64,000 bases of DNA, from assembly GCF_039545135.1 (NCBI RefSeq), contig NZ_BAABRU010000003.1, forward strand, positions 310,001-374,000, read 5' to 3'. The notes beneath the pieces were generated by a model. That model ran no database searches, was not told the DNA's origin, and saw only the letters and a program-made list of their open reading frames with translations. Position 1 is the stretch's first letter. Each line of letters begins with the position of its first letter. Origin of the DNA: Herpetosiphon gulosus. GTDB taxonomy: Bacteria > Chloroflexota > Chloroflexia > Chloroflexales > Herpetosiphonaceae. The position numbers were made by a program, and so were the translations under genes. This document shows, in pieces, positions 33,172-41,527 of the stretch.

Positions 33172-33678
33172 ATGCAACGGATTTGTATTGTTTCGGATAC
33201 CCATGGCAAGTTTGACCCACGGATCGAGCAGCTTTTTGTAGGAGCAGCCCGGATTGTGCATGCAGGCGACATCGGGCGAGCACAACCGCCAATCATCGAA
33301 CGCTTGAGTGCGATTGCTCCGGTTACAGCGGTGACTGGCAATATCGATTGGAATACAGCGCTCGATATTTACCCAATTAATACAACGCTTGAGGTGCAAG
33401 GTATTCGGATTATGATCCAGCATATTGGCGATATTCCCAAACGCTGGCATCGTCAATTGCCACAACCCTTGCCGCATGTGGTAATTTGTGGTCATAGCCA
33501 TATCGCCTTGATCGAGGAATATCAAGGAGTCTTGTTTATTAACCCAGGCTCGGCTTCGCAGCCACGCGGCCAGCTCGGCGAGCCAACTGTGGCTTTCTTA
33601 GATATTCAGGAAAATGGCGAGTTTCACGCTGAAATTATTCCGCTCAAAATGGCCGAATTTATCAAACATGCCGATTAA
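33172..33678 (+). CDS. YfcE/MJ0936-type metallophosphoesterase
   Basis: 168 residues. Metal-binding motifs in order: SDTHG (Asp, His), HAGDIG (Asp), TGNIDW (Asn), GHSHIA (His-x-His), and FINPGSASQPRG, as in small phosphodiesterases of the YfcE group. Start at the ATG directly before QRICIVSDTHG; GAGG lies about 9 bases upstream. The longer in-frame extension runs through the promoter and operator of the divergent reductase gene and is not coding. The physiological substrate is unknown. Confidence 0.92.
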   Translation: MQRICIVSDTHGKFDPRIEQLFVGAARIVHAGDIGRAQPPIIERLSAIAPVTAVTGNIDWNTALDIYPINTTLEVQGIRIMIQHIGDIPKRWHRQLPQPLPHVVICGHSHIALIEEYQGVLFINPGSASQPRGQLGEPTVAFLDIQENGEFHAEIIPLKMAEFIKHAD

Positions 33679-33683
33679 ACAGC

Positions 33684-33715
33684 AATCCCCTCACCAAATC
33701 AATGGCGAGGGGATT
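33684..33715. terminator. Hairpin between convergent phosphoesterase and ABC permease genes
   Basis: 9-bp arms AATCCCCTC / GAGGGGATT with a 14-base loop; can serve both strands. Confidence 0.6.
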
Positions 33716-33732
33716 TGCATTAACAAGCGAGT

Positions 33733-34995
33733 TTATTCGTGGCGCAGCGCCTTGATTGGGTCAAGTCGGGCGGCGCGAGCGGCGGGATACAAGCCCGCAA
33801 TAATCCCTACCACCAAGCCAAAGCCTAGGGCTAGCGCAATCAGCCACGGTGGAATATAGAAGAAATCGCCGCGAATTGGCACTTGCTCTTGTTCGAGATA
33901 GGCGAGCGCAAAGCGATTGAGTACGCGGCCTGTACCCCAACCACCCAGCAAACCGACAACTCCCCCAAAGAAGCCAATCATACCAGCCTCAGTCATAAAG
34001 AGCGTGCGAATATTGCCGCGCGAAGCTCCAATTGCCTTGAGCGTGCCAATTTCGCGAGTCCGCTCATAAATTGCCATAATCATGGTGTTCATAATGCCGA
34101 TCGTAGCGACGAACAGCGCCAAGCCACCAACCGAGCCAAGCATAATATTGATCACCAAGAAAATTTTCGAGGCCAGTTCAAGCACCGTTTCAACCGATTG
34201 CACCCGAAAACGCTCAGCCCGTAGTTCATTGGTCAATTGACGCGCCACATTTAAATCTTTGGCGCGAATCAAGGCATAATCATAGCCTTCGGTTGCCAAC
34301 AAATCTGGCTCGTTAAACCACCAAGCCTTGAGCGCAATGCTATCGTTGGGGGTTAATGCAACCAAATTATTATCAGCACTCGAAACCCCAACCAAGGTAT
34401 AATCAAAGGTTTGCGATTCGCCGCGCGGGGTTTCCATCACCAACTGCACTTCTTGGCCAATCAGATTATTAACTTCAGCGGTGAGACCCAAACGGCGTAA
34501 TGCTCGTTGCGAAATCACAATCTCGCCATCTTTAGTTGGGCGTAATACTCCAGCCAAAGCGGTTGGCGGCGTTTCAAAGGGATTATTGATCCCAACCCCA
34601 GGATCAACCCCAACTGCAATCGTTGCCGTAGCATCACCAGGCAGTACCAACCGCTTCGAGATCGATTCGTTGACATCGACGATTGGCGTAACGCTGACAA
34701 TATCGGGGCGTTGCTGCCACTCAGCAATTTTAGCTGGCGAAATCACCACTTCCCGTTCGGGGCGCACGTAGCGTGTATAGGGGTTGCGCTCGGCATCACG
34801 TGGCTGAACAACCACATTTTCCAGCCCAATCGCATCGAATTGTTGCTGAATAACCCGCTGAACCCCGACCCCCAACGAAAGCATGACCACAATGGTGAAA
34901 ATCCCAACCGTCACGCCCAGCGACGTTAAGGAAGTGCGGACTTTACGGCGGGTTAAATTGCTCCAAGCGGTGCGTAAAATATCGCCAAATGTCAT
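33733..34995 (-). CDS. MacB/FtsX-type ABC transporter permease
   Basis: 420 residues. One N-terminal membrane segment (about 20-45, LTSLGVTVGIFTIVVMLSLG), a large extracytoplasmic MacB core domain (about 50-270), then an FtsX domain with three membrane segments (about 285-405) and the end LDPIKALRHE, characteristic of the family. Its start overlaps the end of the upstream ATPase gene by 4 bases (ATGA), so the two are translated together. Such pairs export peptides, lipoproteins or drugs, or transmit force across the membrane; no accessory membrane-fusion protein is adjacent. Confidence 0.95.
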   Translation of the reverse strand: MTFGDILRTAWSNLTRRKVRTSLTSLGVTVGIFTIVVMLSLGVGVQRVIQQQFDAIGLENVVVQPRDAERNPYTRYVRPEREVVISPAKIAEWQQRPDIVSVTPIVDVNESISKRLVLPGDATATIAVGVDPGVGINNPFETPPTALAGVLRPTKDGEIVISQRALRRLGLTAEVNNLIGQEVQLVMETPRGESQTFDYTLVGVSSADNNLVALTPNDSIALKAWWFNEPDLLATEGYDYALIRAKDLNVARQLTNELRAERFRVQSVETVLELASKIFLVINIMLGSVGGLALFVATIGIMNTMIMAIYERTREIGTLKAIGASRGNIRTLFMTEAGMIGFFGGVVGLLGGWGTGRVLNRFALAYLEQEQVPIRGDFFYIPPWLIALALGFGLVVGIIAGLYPAARAARLDPIKALRHE

Positions 34996-35711
34996 GCTAC
35001 AGCCTCCGCCGTTCGTTCAACAATTTCAATTTGCTCAATAATTCCATCGCGCATATGCACAATCCGATCAGCATACGAGGCGGCATTCATATCGTGAGTG
35101 ACCATCAGCAAGGTCACTTGTTGTTCGCGCACCAGCCGTTGCATCAACAACAAAACATCGCGTCCCGTGCGCGAATCGAGGTTCCCGGTTGGCTCATCGG
35201 CCAAAATCAACACTGGATCATTGGCCAAAGCCCGCGCAATTGCTACCCGTTGTTGCTGACCACCTGAAAGCTCAGCCGGACGGTGATCGGCGCGATCGCC
35301 TAGCCCAACTTGATCGAGCAAATGTTCAGCTCGTTTGCGCCGTTCGCTGCGACCGCGACCCGCTAACATCAAGGGCAAGGCCACATTTTCCCATGCTTGG
35401 TTGGTTGGCAAGAGGTTGAAACTCTGAAAAATAAAGCCAACCCGATCGCGGCGAAAGCTGACTAATTTTTTATCTGGGGCATGCCCAAGCTCCAAATCAT
35501 CAACCCAAACTTCACCTGAACTTGGACGATCAAGGCCACCAATCACATTTAATAAGGTCGATTTGCCTGAGCCAGATGGCCCAACTAGTGCCACAAACGT
35601 GCCGCGTTCAATCTCCAAATCAACGCCAGCCAACGCCTGGACAGTATTTTTCCCCATTTGATAGGTTCGTTGGAGGTTGGTAGTTCTAATTAACGAGCTA
35701 GCTTGACCCAT
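34992..35711 (-). CDS. MacB/LolD-type ABC transporter ATP-binding protein
   Basis: 239 residues. Walker A GPSGSGKST, Q-loop FQSFNLLP, signature LSGGQQQRVAIARA, Walker B LILADEPTGNLD, and H-loop VTHD, all canonical. Start chosen at MGQASSL because AAGGAG lies 6 bases upstream; the longer frame has no site. First gene of the two-gene unit with the permease. Confidence 0.96.
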   Translation of the reverse strand: MGQASSLIRTTNLQRTYQMGKNTVQALAGVDLEIERGTFVALVGPSGSGKSTLLNVIGGLDRPSSGEVWVDDLELGHAPDKKLVSFRRDRVGFIFQSFNLLPTNQAWENVALPLMLAGRGRSERRKRAEHLLDQVGLGDRADHRPAELSGGQQQRVAIARALANDPVLILADEPTGNLDSRTGRDVLLLMQRLVREQQVTLLMVTHDMNAASYADRIVHMRDGIIEQIEIVERTAEAVA

Positions 35712-35880
35712 AGCGACTCCTTGGAAAATAAGCTGGCTTAACCATACCATAGGATTTTGCGCCTGTTATGGGCAATTTTATGATCATCTATGACACGCTG
35801 GGACGAAACCCTCACTCGCTCAAGCTAACATAGCTATGTCAATAGTTATATTGGCCCTTTTATTTATAGCCAGATTGGCC

Positions 35881-35886
35881 TATAAT
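35881..35886 (+). promoter_or_regulatory. Possible -10 box for the SGNH hydrolase-epimerase unit
   Basis: TATAAT in the 357-base gap between the divergent ABC and hydrolase genes; the -35 is weak (TTTTAT). Nothing else was recognised in the gap. Confidence 0.3.
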
Positions 35887-36068
35887 CAACCGCGCTTCCC
35901 AAGATTAATCAGTAATTAGCTATTTTAAACAAATTTTAATATCTGGCTAGCTGGGTTAGAGTTATAGGTGTGAGTTGAGGGAGGTGAGCATAATCAGGTT
36001 AATCTTGCTCGGATTGCGTGGAATATTCGCTGTCGGGATTATTTTTGATTATTAGGTTGATTATTATT

Positions 36069-36632
36069 ATGCATTACCAAAATATGTTGTGTATTGGCGA
36101 TAGCCAAACCTTTGGCGCACGTTCGTATGGCTGTTACCCCTTACATTTAGCACAAATGTTGACTCAGCGCACACCCTATCAATGGCGTACAATTAATCGC
36201 AGCGTCAATGGCTACACCGCCCGTAACTTATGGTTTAAACTCAACGAAGAAATTGATACAATCAACGATACCTATCAGTCGTGTGTGCTGATTGGTACAA
36301 ATGATGTCGGCAATAATACCCCGATCGATCTTTTTGAAGAATATTATCGCCAAATTATTCGCACCTTATTAATTAAGGGCCACAAAGCAGTTTTTTGTGG
36401 CGAAATTCCGCCAATCTATGCTGATGGGCATATTTTTTTCACCAAAGAAACCCTCGAACGCCGCAAGCAATACAATGCAGTAGTCGGCAAGGTGGTTGCT
36501 GAATTTAGCAAGGCAATTTGGGTTCCCATGGTCGGCTTAAATCGTGAATGTTATGTTGACCCAGTGCACTTCAATGAAGATGGCAATCGGCGGGTCGCCG
36601 AATCATTCTGTGAGGTCATTGTAAACTTATGA
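36069..36632 (+). CDS. SGNH/GDSL-type hydrolase
   Basis: 187 residues. Block I IGDSQTFGARS (catalytic Ser in GDS), a block with GTNDVGNN (oxyanion Asn), and block V DPVHFNEDG (catalytic Asp and His). These enzymes are esterases or deacetylases; many act on surface sugars. ATG at 36069 was taken because the conserved block starts 10 codons later; no strong ribosome site is visible. The gene overlaps the next by 4 bases (ATGA), so an action on the same sugar pathway is likely. Confidence 0.88.
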   Translation: MHYQNMLCIGDSQTFGARSYGCYPLHLAQMLTQRTPYQWRTINRSVNGYTARNLWFKLNEEIDTINDTYQSCVLIGTNDVGNNTPIDLFEEYYRQIIRTLLIKGHKAVFCGEIPPIYADGHIFFTKETLERRKQYNAVVGKVVAEFSKAIWVPMVGLNRECYVDPVHFNEDGNRRVAESFCEVIVNL

Positions 36633-37687
36633 ACATTGGGATTGTACTTGGCACGCGACCTGAGGTGATGAAAAATTATGCGATTGTCCAGGCATTACGA
36701 GCAGCGGATCTGCCGTTCGTGGTGCTGCACACCAATCAGCATCATGATCATTTGCTGCAAGCAGCGATTTTTGGCCAAATGGGTTATACACCCGACGAGG
36801 TTTTCCCGGGCAACTATAGCATCGGCGCAGCGATTGATTGGGTGCGCGAGCAAATTCGCCGCCATGAAATTGATTTGATTTTGGTCAATGGCGATACTGC
36901 GGCGGCCTTGGTTGGAGCAATCGCGGCGGTCTACTCCGATGTTGGTTTAGCTCATGTCGAAGCAGGCCTGCGGGCCTTCGATAAGCGCATGTATGAAGAG
37001 CGCAATCGGATTATGGTCGATGGCGCAGCCCATTATTTGTTCTCATACACCCAATATCAAGCCGATTATTTGGCCAAAATTCCCGATTTGCGTGGGCGAA
37101 TTTTCAATATTGGCAATACGACGGTTGATTTGATTCATGATTTTGCCCATGAACTCACGCCACGCCGCACCGATAACTATGCCTACATCACCTTGCATCG
37201 CAAAGAATTTACCGATAGCCGCGAGTTGATGCAACAGGTTTTCAGCACGATTAATGAGCTAGCCCAAGAATTTGATGCCATGATTTTTCCCATGCATCCG
37301 CGCACACGGGCGGCCATGGAGCACTATGGTTTGAGCATGGATCTGCTCAGTCGGGTGCAGGTGCTTGATCCAGTTGAGCCATTTGAATCGCTGGCGTATG
37401 AAAAATACGCCAACATTATCATCACTGATAGCGGCTGTATTCAAGAAGAAGCCTATATTTTTGGTGTGCCCTGTGTGACTGTGCGCGATAACACCGAACG
37501 GCCTGAAACGATCGATTCGGGCGCAAATGTGGTAACTGGCTTCGAGCCAGCAGCAATTATCGCAGCTGTGCGCAGTCAGCGAGCCAAGAAAGGCCAGCAA
37601 TTTGCCCCAGTTTATGGCCAACGTGGGGTTGGTCAACGGATTGTAGCAACCTTGCAAGCGCATTTTCGCAGCTGGTCGGATTACTAG
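36629..37687 (+). CDS. UDP-N-acetylglucosamine 2-epimerase family protein (WecB-like)
   Basis: 352 residues. Seen: GIVLGTRPEVMKNYAIVQAL at the N-terminus, TNQHHDHLLQ, HVEAGLRAFDKRMYEERNRI, and the C-terminal DSGCIQEEAYIFGVP and RDNTERPETIDSGAN, all typical of the non-hydrolysing or hydrolysing 2-epimerases of the GT-B fold. Makes UDP-ManNAc (or a related sugar) for surface polysaccharide. Translationally coupled to the SGNH hydrolase. Confidence 0.93.
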   Translation: MNIGIVLGTRPEVMKNYAIVQALRAADLPFVVLHTNQHHDHLLQAAIFGQMGYTPDEVFPGNYSIGAAIDWVREQIRRHEIDLILVNGDTAAALVGAIAAVYSDVGLAHVEAGLRAFDKRMYEERNRIMVDGAAHYLFSYTQYQADYLAKIPDLRGRIFNIGNTTVDLIHDFAHELTPRRTDNYAYITLHRKEFTDSRELMQQVFSTINELAQEFDAMIFPMHPRTRAAMEHYGLSMDLLSRVQVLDPVEPFESLAYEKYANIIITDSGCIQEEAYIFGVPCVTVRDNTERPETIDSGANVVTGFEPAAIIAAVRSQRAKKGQQFAPVYGQRGVGQRIVATLQAHFRSWSDY

Positions 37688-37730
37688 ATTTGACGCAGCG
37701 CATTACATAATAGCTTGCTAGAATCGGCTA

Positions 37731-37757
37731 AAAACGCATCCCTCGTGGATGCGTTTT
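37731..37757 (+). terminator. Terminator after the epimerase gene
   Basis: AAAACGCATCC / GGATGCGTTTT arms, 5-base loop, T-rich end. Confidence 0.8.
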
Positions 37758-37862
37758 CGTTTATAATTGGAGCGAATTGAATTAGTCATCACTTGAGAAC
37801 TTTAGGTCACTGTTTCGCCAAAGATGCCGACTCGGTGTTCCGCACTTAACACGAGGTCATCA

Positions 37863-39278
37863 ATGCGCCGAACCAAAATTGTTGCCACGCTCGGGCCAGC
37901 CTCTGATACTGAGGAAAAAATGACAGCGTTGGCATTAGCGGGAATGAATGTTGCTCGCTTAAATTTCTCCCATGGTACCCATCACGACCATTCAGAACGC
38001 ATTCGGCTCCTGCGTCAAATTTCAATTAAGCTCAATCGCCCAATTGCAGTGCTGCAAGACTTGCAAGGGCCAAAAATTCGCACTGGCAAATTAGTTGATA
38101 AACAGCCGATCCCGCTCAAGGCAGGCGAAAGTTTCGTTATTACGATTGAAAATGAAGTTGGTCGGGTTGGCCGCGTCAACACCACCTATAAAAATTTACC
38201 CACCGATTGTAAAGCTGGCGACCGGATTTTGCTCTCTGATGGGTTGATCGAGTTGCGCGTCCAAGAATGCACCGCCACTGAAGTGATCACCGAAGTGGTA
38301 ACAGGCGGTATGCTGCGCGAAAATCAAGGCATCAACTTGCCTGGCGTAGCCGTTAGTGCTCCCGCTATGACCGAAAAAGATCGTGAAGATTTGATCTTTG
38401 GCTTACACGAAGGGGTTGATTATGTGGCAATCTCGTTTGTGCGCCGCGCCGAAGATGTGCAATTGGTCAAGCAAGAAATTGCCGGGGCTGGCTATCGCAC
38501 CCCAGTGATCGCCAAAATTGAAAAACCTGAAGCTGTTGATAACATTGAATCAATCGTTGCGGTCGCTGACGGGATTATGGTTGCGCGGGGTGATTTGGGG
38601 GTAGAAATGCCCCCAGAAGAAGTGCCATTGATTCAAAAACTGATCATTGCTTCAGCCAATCGGGCGGGGATTCCGGTCATCACTGCCACCCAAATGCTCG
38701 AATCGATGATTGTCAACCCACGGCCAACTCGCGCCGAAGCCAGCGACGTGGCCAACGCGATTCTCGATGGCACCGATGCAGTTATGTTAAGTGGTGAAAC
38801 CGCCAACGGGGCCTACCCAGTTGAAGCGGTGACAATTATGGCGCGAATTGCCGAAGTAACTGAGCGCGGCGCACCACCACGTGATGCCCAACAACGCAAC
38901 GAGTCTGATGCGCCTGAAACCTACTCACACGCGATCAGCCACGCGGCCTGTGCAATTGCTGAATCAATTGATATTGCGGCGATTGTCGCTTTCACGTCGT
39001 CGGGCTTTACGGCGCGGTTGGTTGCCCGCGATCGCCCACGCGTGCCAATTATCGCCATGACCCACGAATACGATGTCTATCATCGCTTGGCCTTGCTTTG
39101 GGGAGTTGAATCGCTGCTGTGCCCATTCGTGACGCGGCTTGACGATTTGAGCAACTTAGCTCGGGCAATTATGATCGAGCGCCAAGTGATCAAGCCAGGC
39201 GATTCGGTGGTGATTACTGGCGGTCACCCCTTGGCAGTACGCGGTACAACCAACTTCCTTAAAATTCTTTCAATCTAA
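37863..39278 (+). CDS. pyk: Pyruvate kinase
   Basis: 471 residues. Converts phosphoenolpyruvate and ADP to pyruvate and ATP. Seen: RRTKIVATLGPASDTEEK at the N-terminus, NFSHGTHHDH, LQDLQGPKIRTG, the active-site region VIAKIEKPEAVDNI, GIMVARGDLGVEMP, ITATQMLESM, ANAILDGTDAVMLSGETA, and the C-terminal domain. Start at the ATG before RRTKIV (GAGG about 8 bases upstream); an in-frame extension of 13 residues is unlikely. Confidence 0.97.
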   Translation: MRRTKIVATLGPASDTEEKMTALALAGMNVARLNFSHGTHHDHSERIRLLRQISIKLNRPIAVLQDLQGPKIRTGKLVDKQPIPLKAGESFVITIENEVGRVGRVNTTYKNLPTDCKAGDRILLSDGLIELRVQECTATEVITEVVTGGMLRENQGINLPGVAVSAPAMTEKDREDLIFGLHEGVDYVAISFVRRAEDVQLVKQEIAGAGYRTPVIAKIEKPEAVDNIESIVAVADGIMVARGDLGVEMPPEEVPLIQKLIIASANRAGIPVITATQMLESMIVNPRPTRAEASDVANAILDGTDAVMLSGETANGAYPVEAVTIMARIAEVTERGAPPRDAQQRNESDAPETYSHAISHAACAIAESIDIAAIVAFTSSGFTARLVARDRPRVPIIAMTHEYDVYHRLALLWGVESLLCPFVTRLDDLSNLARAIMIERQVIKPGDSVVITGGHPLAVRGTTNFLKILSI

Positions 39279-39286
39279 ACAAAAAA

Positions 39287-39322
39287 GCAACAGGCCACTC
39301 AAGTTTGAGTGGCCTGTTGCTT
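39287..39322. terminator. Bidirectional terminator between pyk and the beta-propeller array
   Basis: 16-bp perfect arms GCAACAGGCCACTCAA around a short loop, flanked by an A run on the left and a T-rich stretch on the right. Confidence 0.85.
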
Positions 39323-39326
39323 TAAC

Positions 39327-41450
39327 TTAACGCACTGTCAACGGTGCATAGACTGCATACGTTGGCACAACCCAGCCAGGTTCACCATACGTCCAAGCAG
39401 CAATCATCGATGACTCGTAGGTATTACCAACGGTATCGAATAATCCACTGAGATACATACGGGTTGGAGTGGCAACTAAGGCATTAACTAAAAAATTAGA
39501 TGCAAAGTCCTCGCGCTGCTGAACCCCGCCACCAACACTATTCCAAACCCCATTCCAGCGCAGAATACCAGGGCTAACGACACCGTCGGTTATGCCATTG
39601 AATGTACCAGCAACATACAAGCCATCAACACCCATTTCAAGATCATTGATTGAGCCATCAATCACGCCACGCAAGCCAGACCATGCCATGCCGTTCCAAT
39701 AGGCAATCTTCGGGGCAGTTATGCCAGCAATGCTACTAAACGTGCCAGCAATATACAAACCATCAGCGCTAGCCTCAAGCTTTTGAATGCCGCTCACTCC
39801 AGTGACGATGGTTTGCCATTGCACGCCATCCCAACGGGCCACTTGGGAACCATCGCTAATATACACCACGCCATTTAAAGCTTCTACCACTGTTACACGA
39901 TTAAATGACGCTGGAGCAGCAAACGCTTGCCATTGGCCATCATCCCAAACCACCAAGTTAGCGCTATCTACGCCTGCAAACTGGCTAAAATCGCCAGCAA
40001 CGTAGAGCTTACCTTGATCACGAGCGATGCCAAAGACTGGTTGATCACTAACAGCATTCCAAGTCGCTGAAATTGCATCAGTGCGATACAGCTTAGGATT
40101 TTGCAGCAAAAAGCTCGTATCGCTCAACACTTCCAATTGGCGGGGTGAAGACCAATCCATATACTCAATTGGTAATTCAATCAGTGCTTGCCAACCATTC
40201 GTGGCATCAAAACGAACGAATGCACCCCGTCCGGTGCTCCACATTGGTCGCAAAGGAGAATAGCCATAGATCGTTTCGCCAAGATTACTAAGCGTCAGCG
40301 GTGCATTATACAGACCATTGGGAGTCATCGATTCCCAATGGTCTGCCCGCCAAACCAACCGATTCGAACCACGATACTGACCATTAATCGTTAAATCGCC
40401 TAAAGCATACATTTCTTGGTCAAGTTCAACTAACGAATATTTGGGCAATTCAATCAAAGTGTAATCATTATAAACAGCTTGCCCCAGCACTGTCCAATTT
40501 GTACCATTCCAATAATGTAGCGGTACATTAGAATAATTTATATGCCCCAAGGCATACAGGCCATCAGCGTGCATCAGTAGGCTTTCAATCCGATTTGGCA
40601 CGCCATTCCCAAAGCTATTCCAGCTTGTGCCATTCCATGAAGCAATATTATGCATATTGAGGTTGGTGGTTGAAGTAAATTGACCTCCAATCACCAATTG
40701 ATCGTCAACCAATTGCAAATCCAAAACTTGCCCCATGACCCCGCCACCAACATCGAGCCATTGGGTGCCATCCCAGCGCACAAGCCCGCCTTGGTTTTGA
40801 GGATCGATTGGCTGAATCGAGCCACCAGCATACAAGCCGTCGGCGCTGCTTAGCAAATTAAAGGCAAGTCCATCAATCCCAGTTCCCACTTCATTCCACT
40901 GCGTGCCATTCCAACGGGCAATATTTTGGTAGGCTTGGCCATCAATCACCAAGGGATAACCAGCTAAATAAAGCTCATTTTGATAGCTAGCCAAACTCAT
41001 CATAAAATTATTACTGACAACCGTTGCAACACCAGTCCAAGTCGTGCCATCCCAATAGGCCAAGTTAAAGTTTTGACCAGCAAGCGACAATTCGCCACCA
41101 ACATAAAGCTTATCTTGATGGATCGTTAAGGCTTCAACAAAGCCATTCAAAGCCCCTAACCGCAACCATTGCCGACCATCCCAATAAACGACCCCATCAT
41201 TTGATTGTATAGTCATAGGGTAGCGCTCAACGGTTGCTGCATAGAGGGTATCATTCCAAACCACTGGCCGTTGCAAGCCATAATCATCGGCGTTTATCCC
41301 AAACCCTGCAAATTCGTTGCTCCACGAGCCGCCATTGTTGGCTTCACTCGGTTGCCTAGCTTGAGTTGAATGAATAGATAGGCTCAATCCACAGCTCAAT
41401 AAACCAATGATTACGCCGATGCGCCCTAAGCGCCGCAATAGTTTCAGCAT
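39327..41450 (-). CDS. Secreted beta-propeller protein, array member 1 (no Ig domain)
   Basis: 707 residues. Signal peptide 1-32 (LGRIGVIIGLLSCGLSLSI core; ends STQA). The rest is a chain of repeats built on WDG-x2-W-x(4)-G and LYVGG-F-type strands, for example RWNGTQWNEVGTGI, RWDGTQWLDVGGGV, YWNGMAWSGLRGVI. The pattern recalls the Rax2-like and kelch/delta-60 type propellers. C-terminal tail VYAPLTVR corresponds to the FLPYTSK-type tail of the paralogues. Start chosen at MLKLLRR because AGGAG lies 7 bases before it. Unlike the four neighbours it lacks the C-terminal Ig-like domains. Confidence 0.88.
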   Translation of the reverse strand: MLKLLRRLGRIGVIIGLLSCGLSLSIHSTQARQPSEANNGGSWSNEFAGFGINADDYGLQRPVVWNDTLYAATVERYPMTIQSNDGVVYWDGRQWLRLGALNGFVEALTIHQDKLYVGGELSLAGQNFNLAYWDGTTWTGVATVVSNNFMMSLASYQNELYLAGYPLVIDGQAYQNIARWNGTQWNEVGTGIDGLAFNLLSSADGLYAGGSIQPIDPQNQGGLVRWDGTQWLDVGGGVMGQVLDLQLVDDQLVIGGQFTSTTNLNMHNIASWNGTSWNSFGNGVPNRIESLLMHADGLYALGHINYSNVPLHYWNGTNWTVLGQAVYNDYTLIELPKYSLVELDQEMYALGDLTINGQYRGSNRLVWRADHWESMTPNGLYNAPLTLSNLGETIYGYSPLRPMWSTGRGAFVRFDATNGWQALIELPIEYMDWSSPRQLEVLSDTSFLLQNPKLYRTDAISATWNAVSDQPVFGIARDQGKLYVAGDFSQFAGVDSANLVVWDDGQWQAFAAPASFNRVTVVEALNGVVYISDGSQVARWDGVQWQTIVTGVSGIQKLEASADGLYIAGTFSSIAGITAPKIAYWNGMAWSGLRGVIDGSINDLEMGVDGLYVAGTFNGITDGVVSPGILRWNGVWNSVGGGVQQREDFASNFLVNALVATPTRMYLSGLFDTVGNTYESSMIAAWTYGEPGWVVPTYAVYAPLTVR

Positions 41451-41527
41451 GATTTTTCTCCTGCCCTCACATAGACGCTGAGGATATGTTGGAATAAAAT
41501 ACCAACATATCCTCAGCATTGCTTGGC

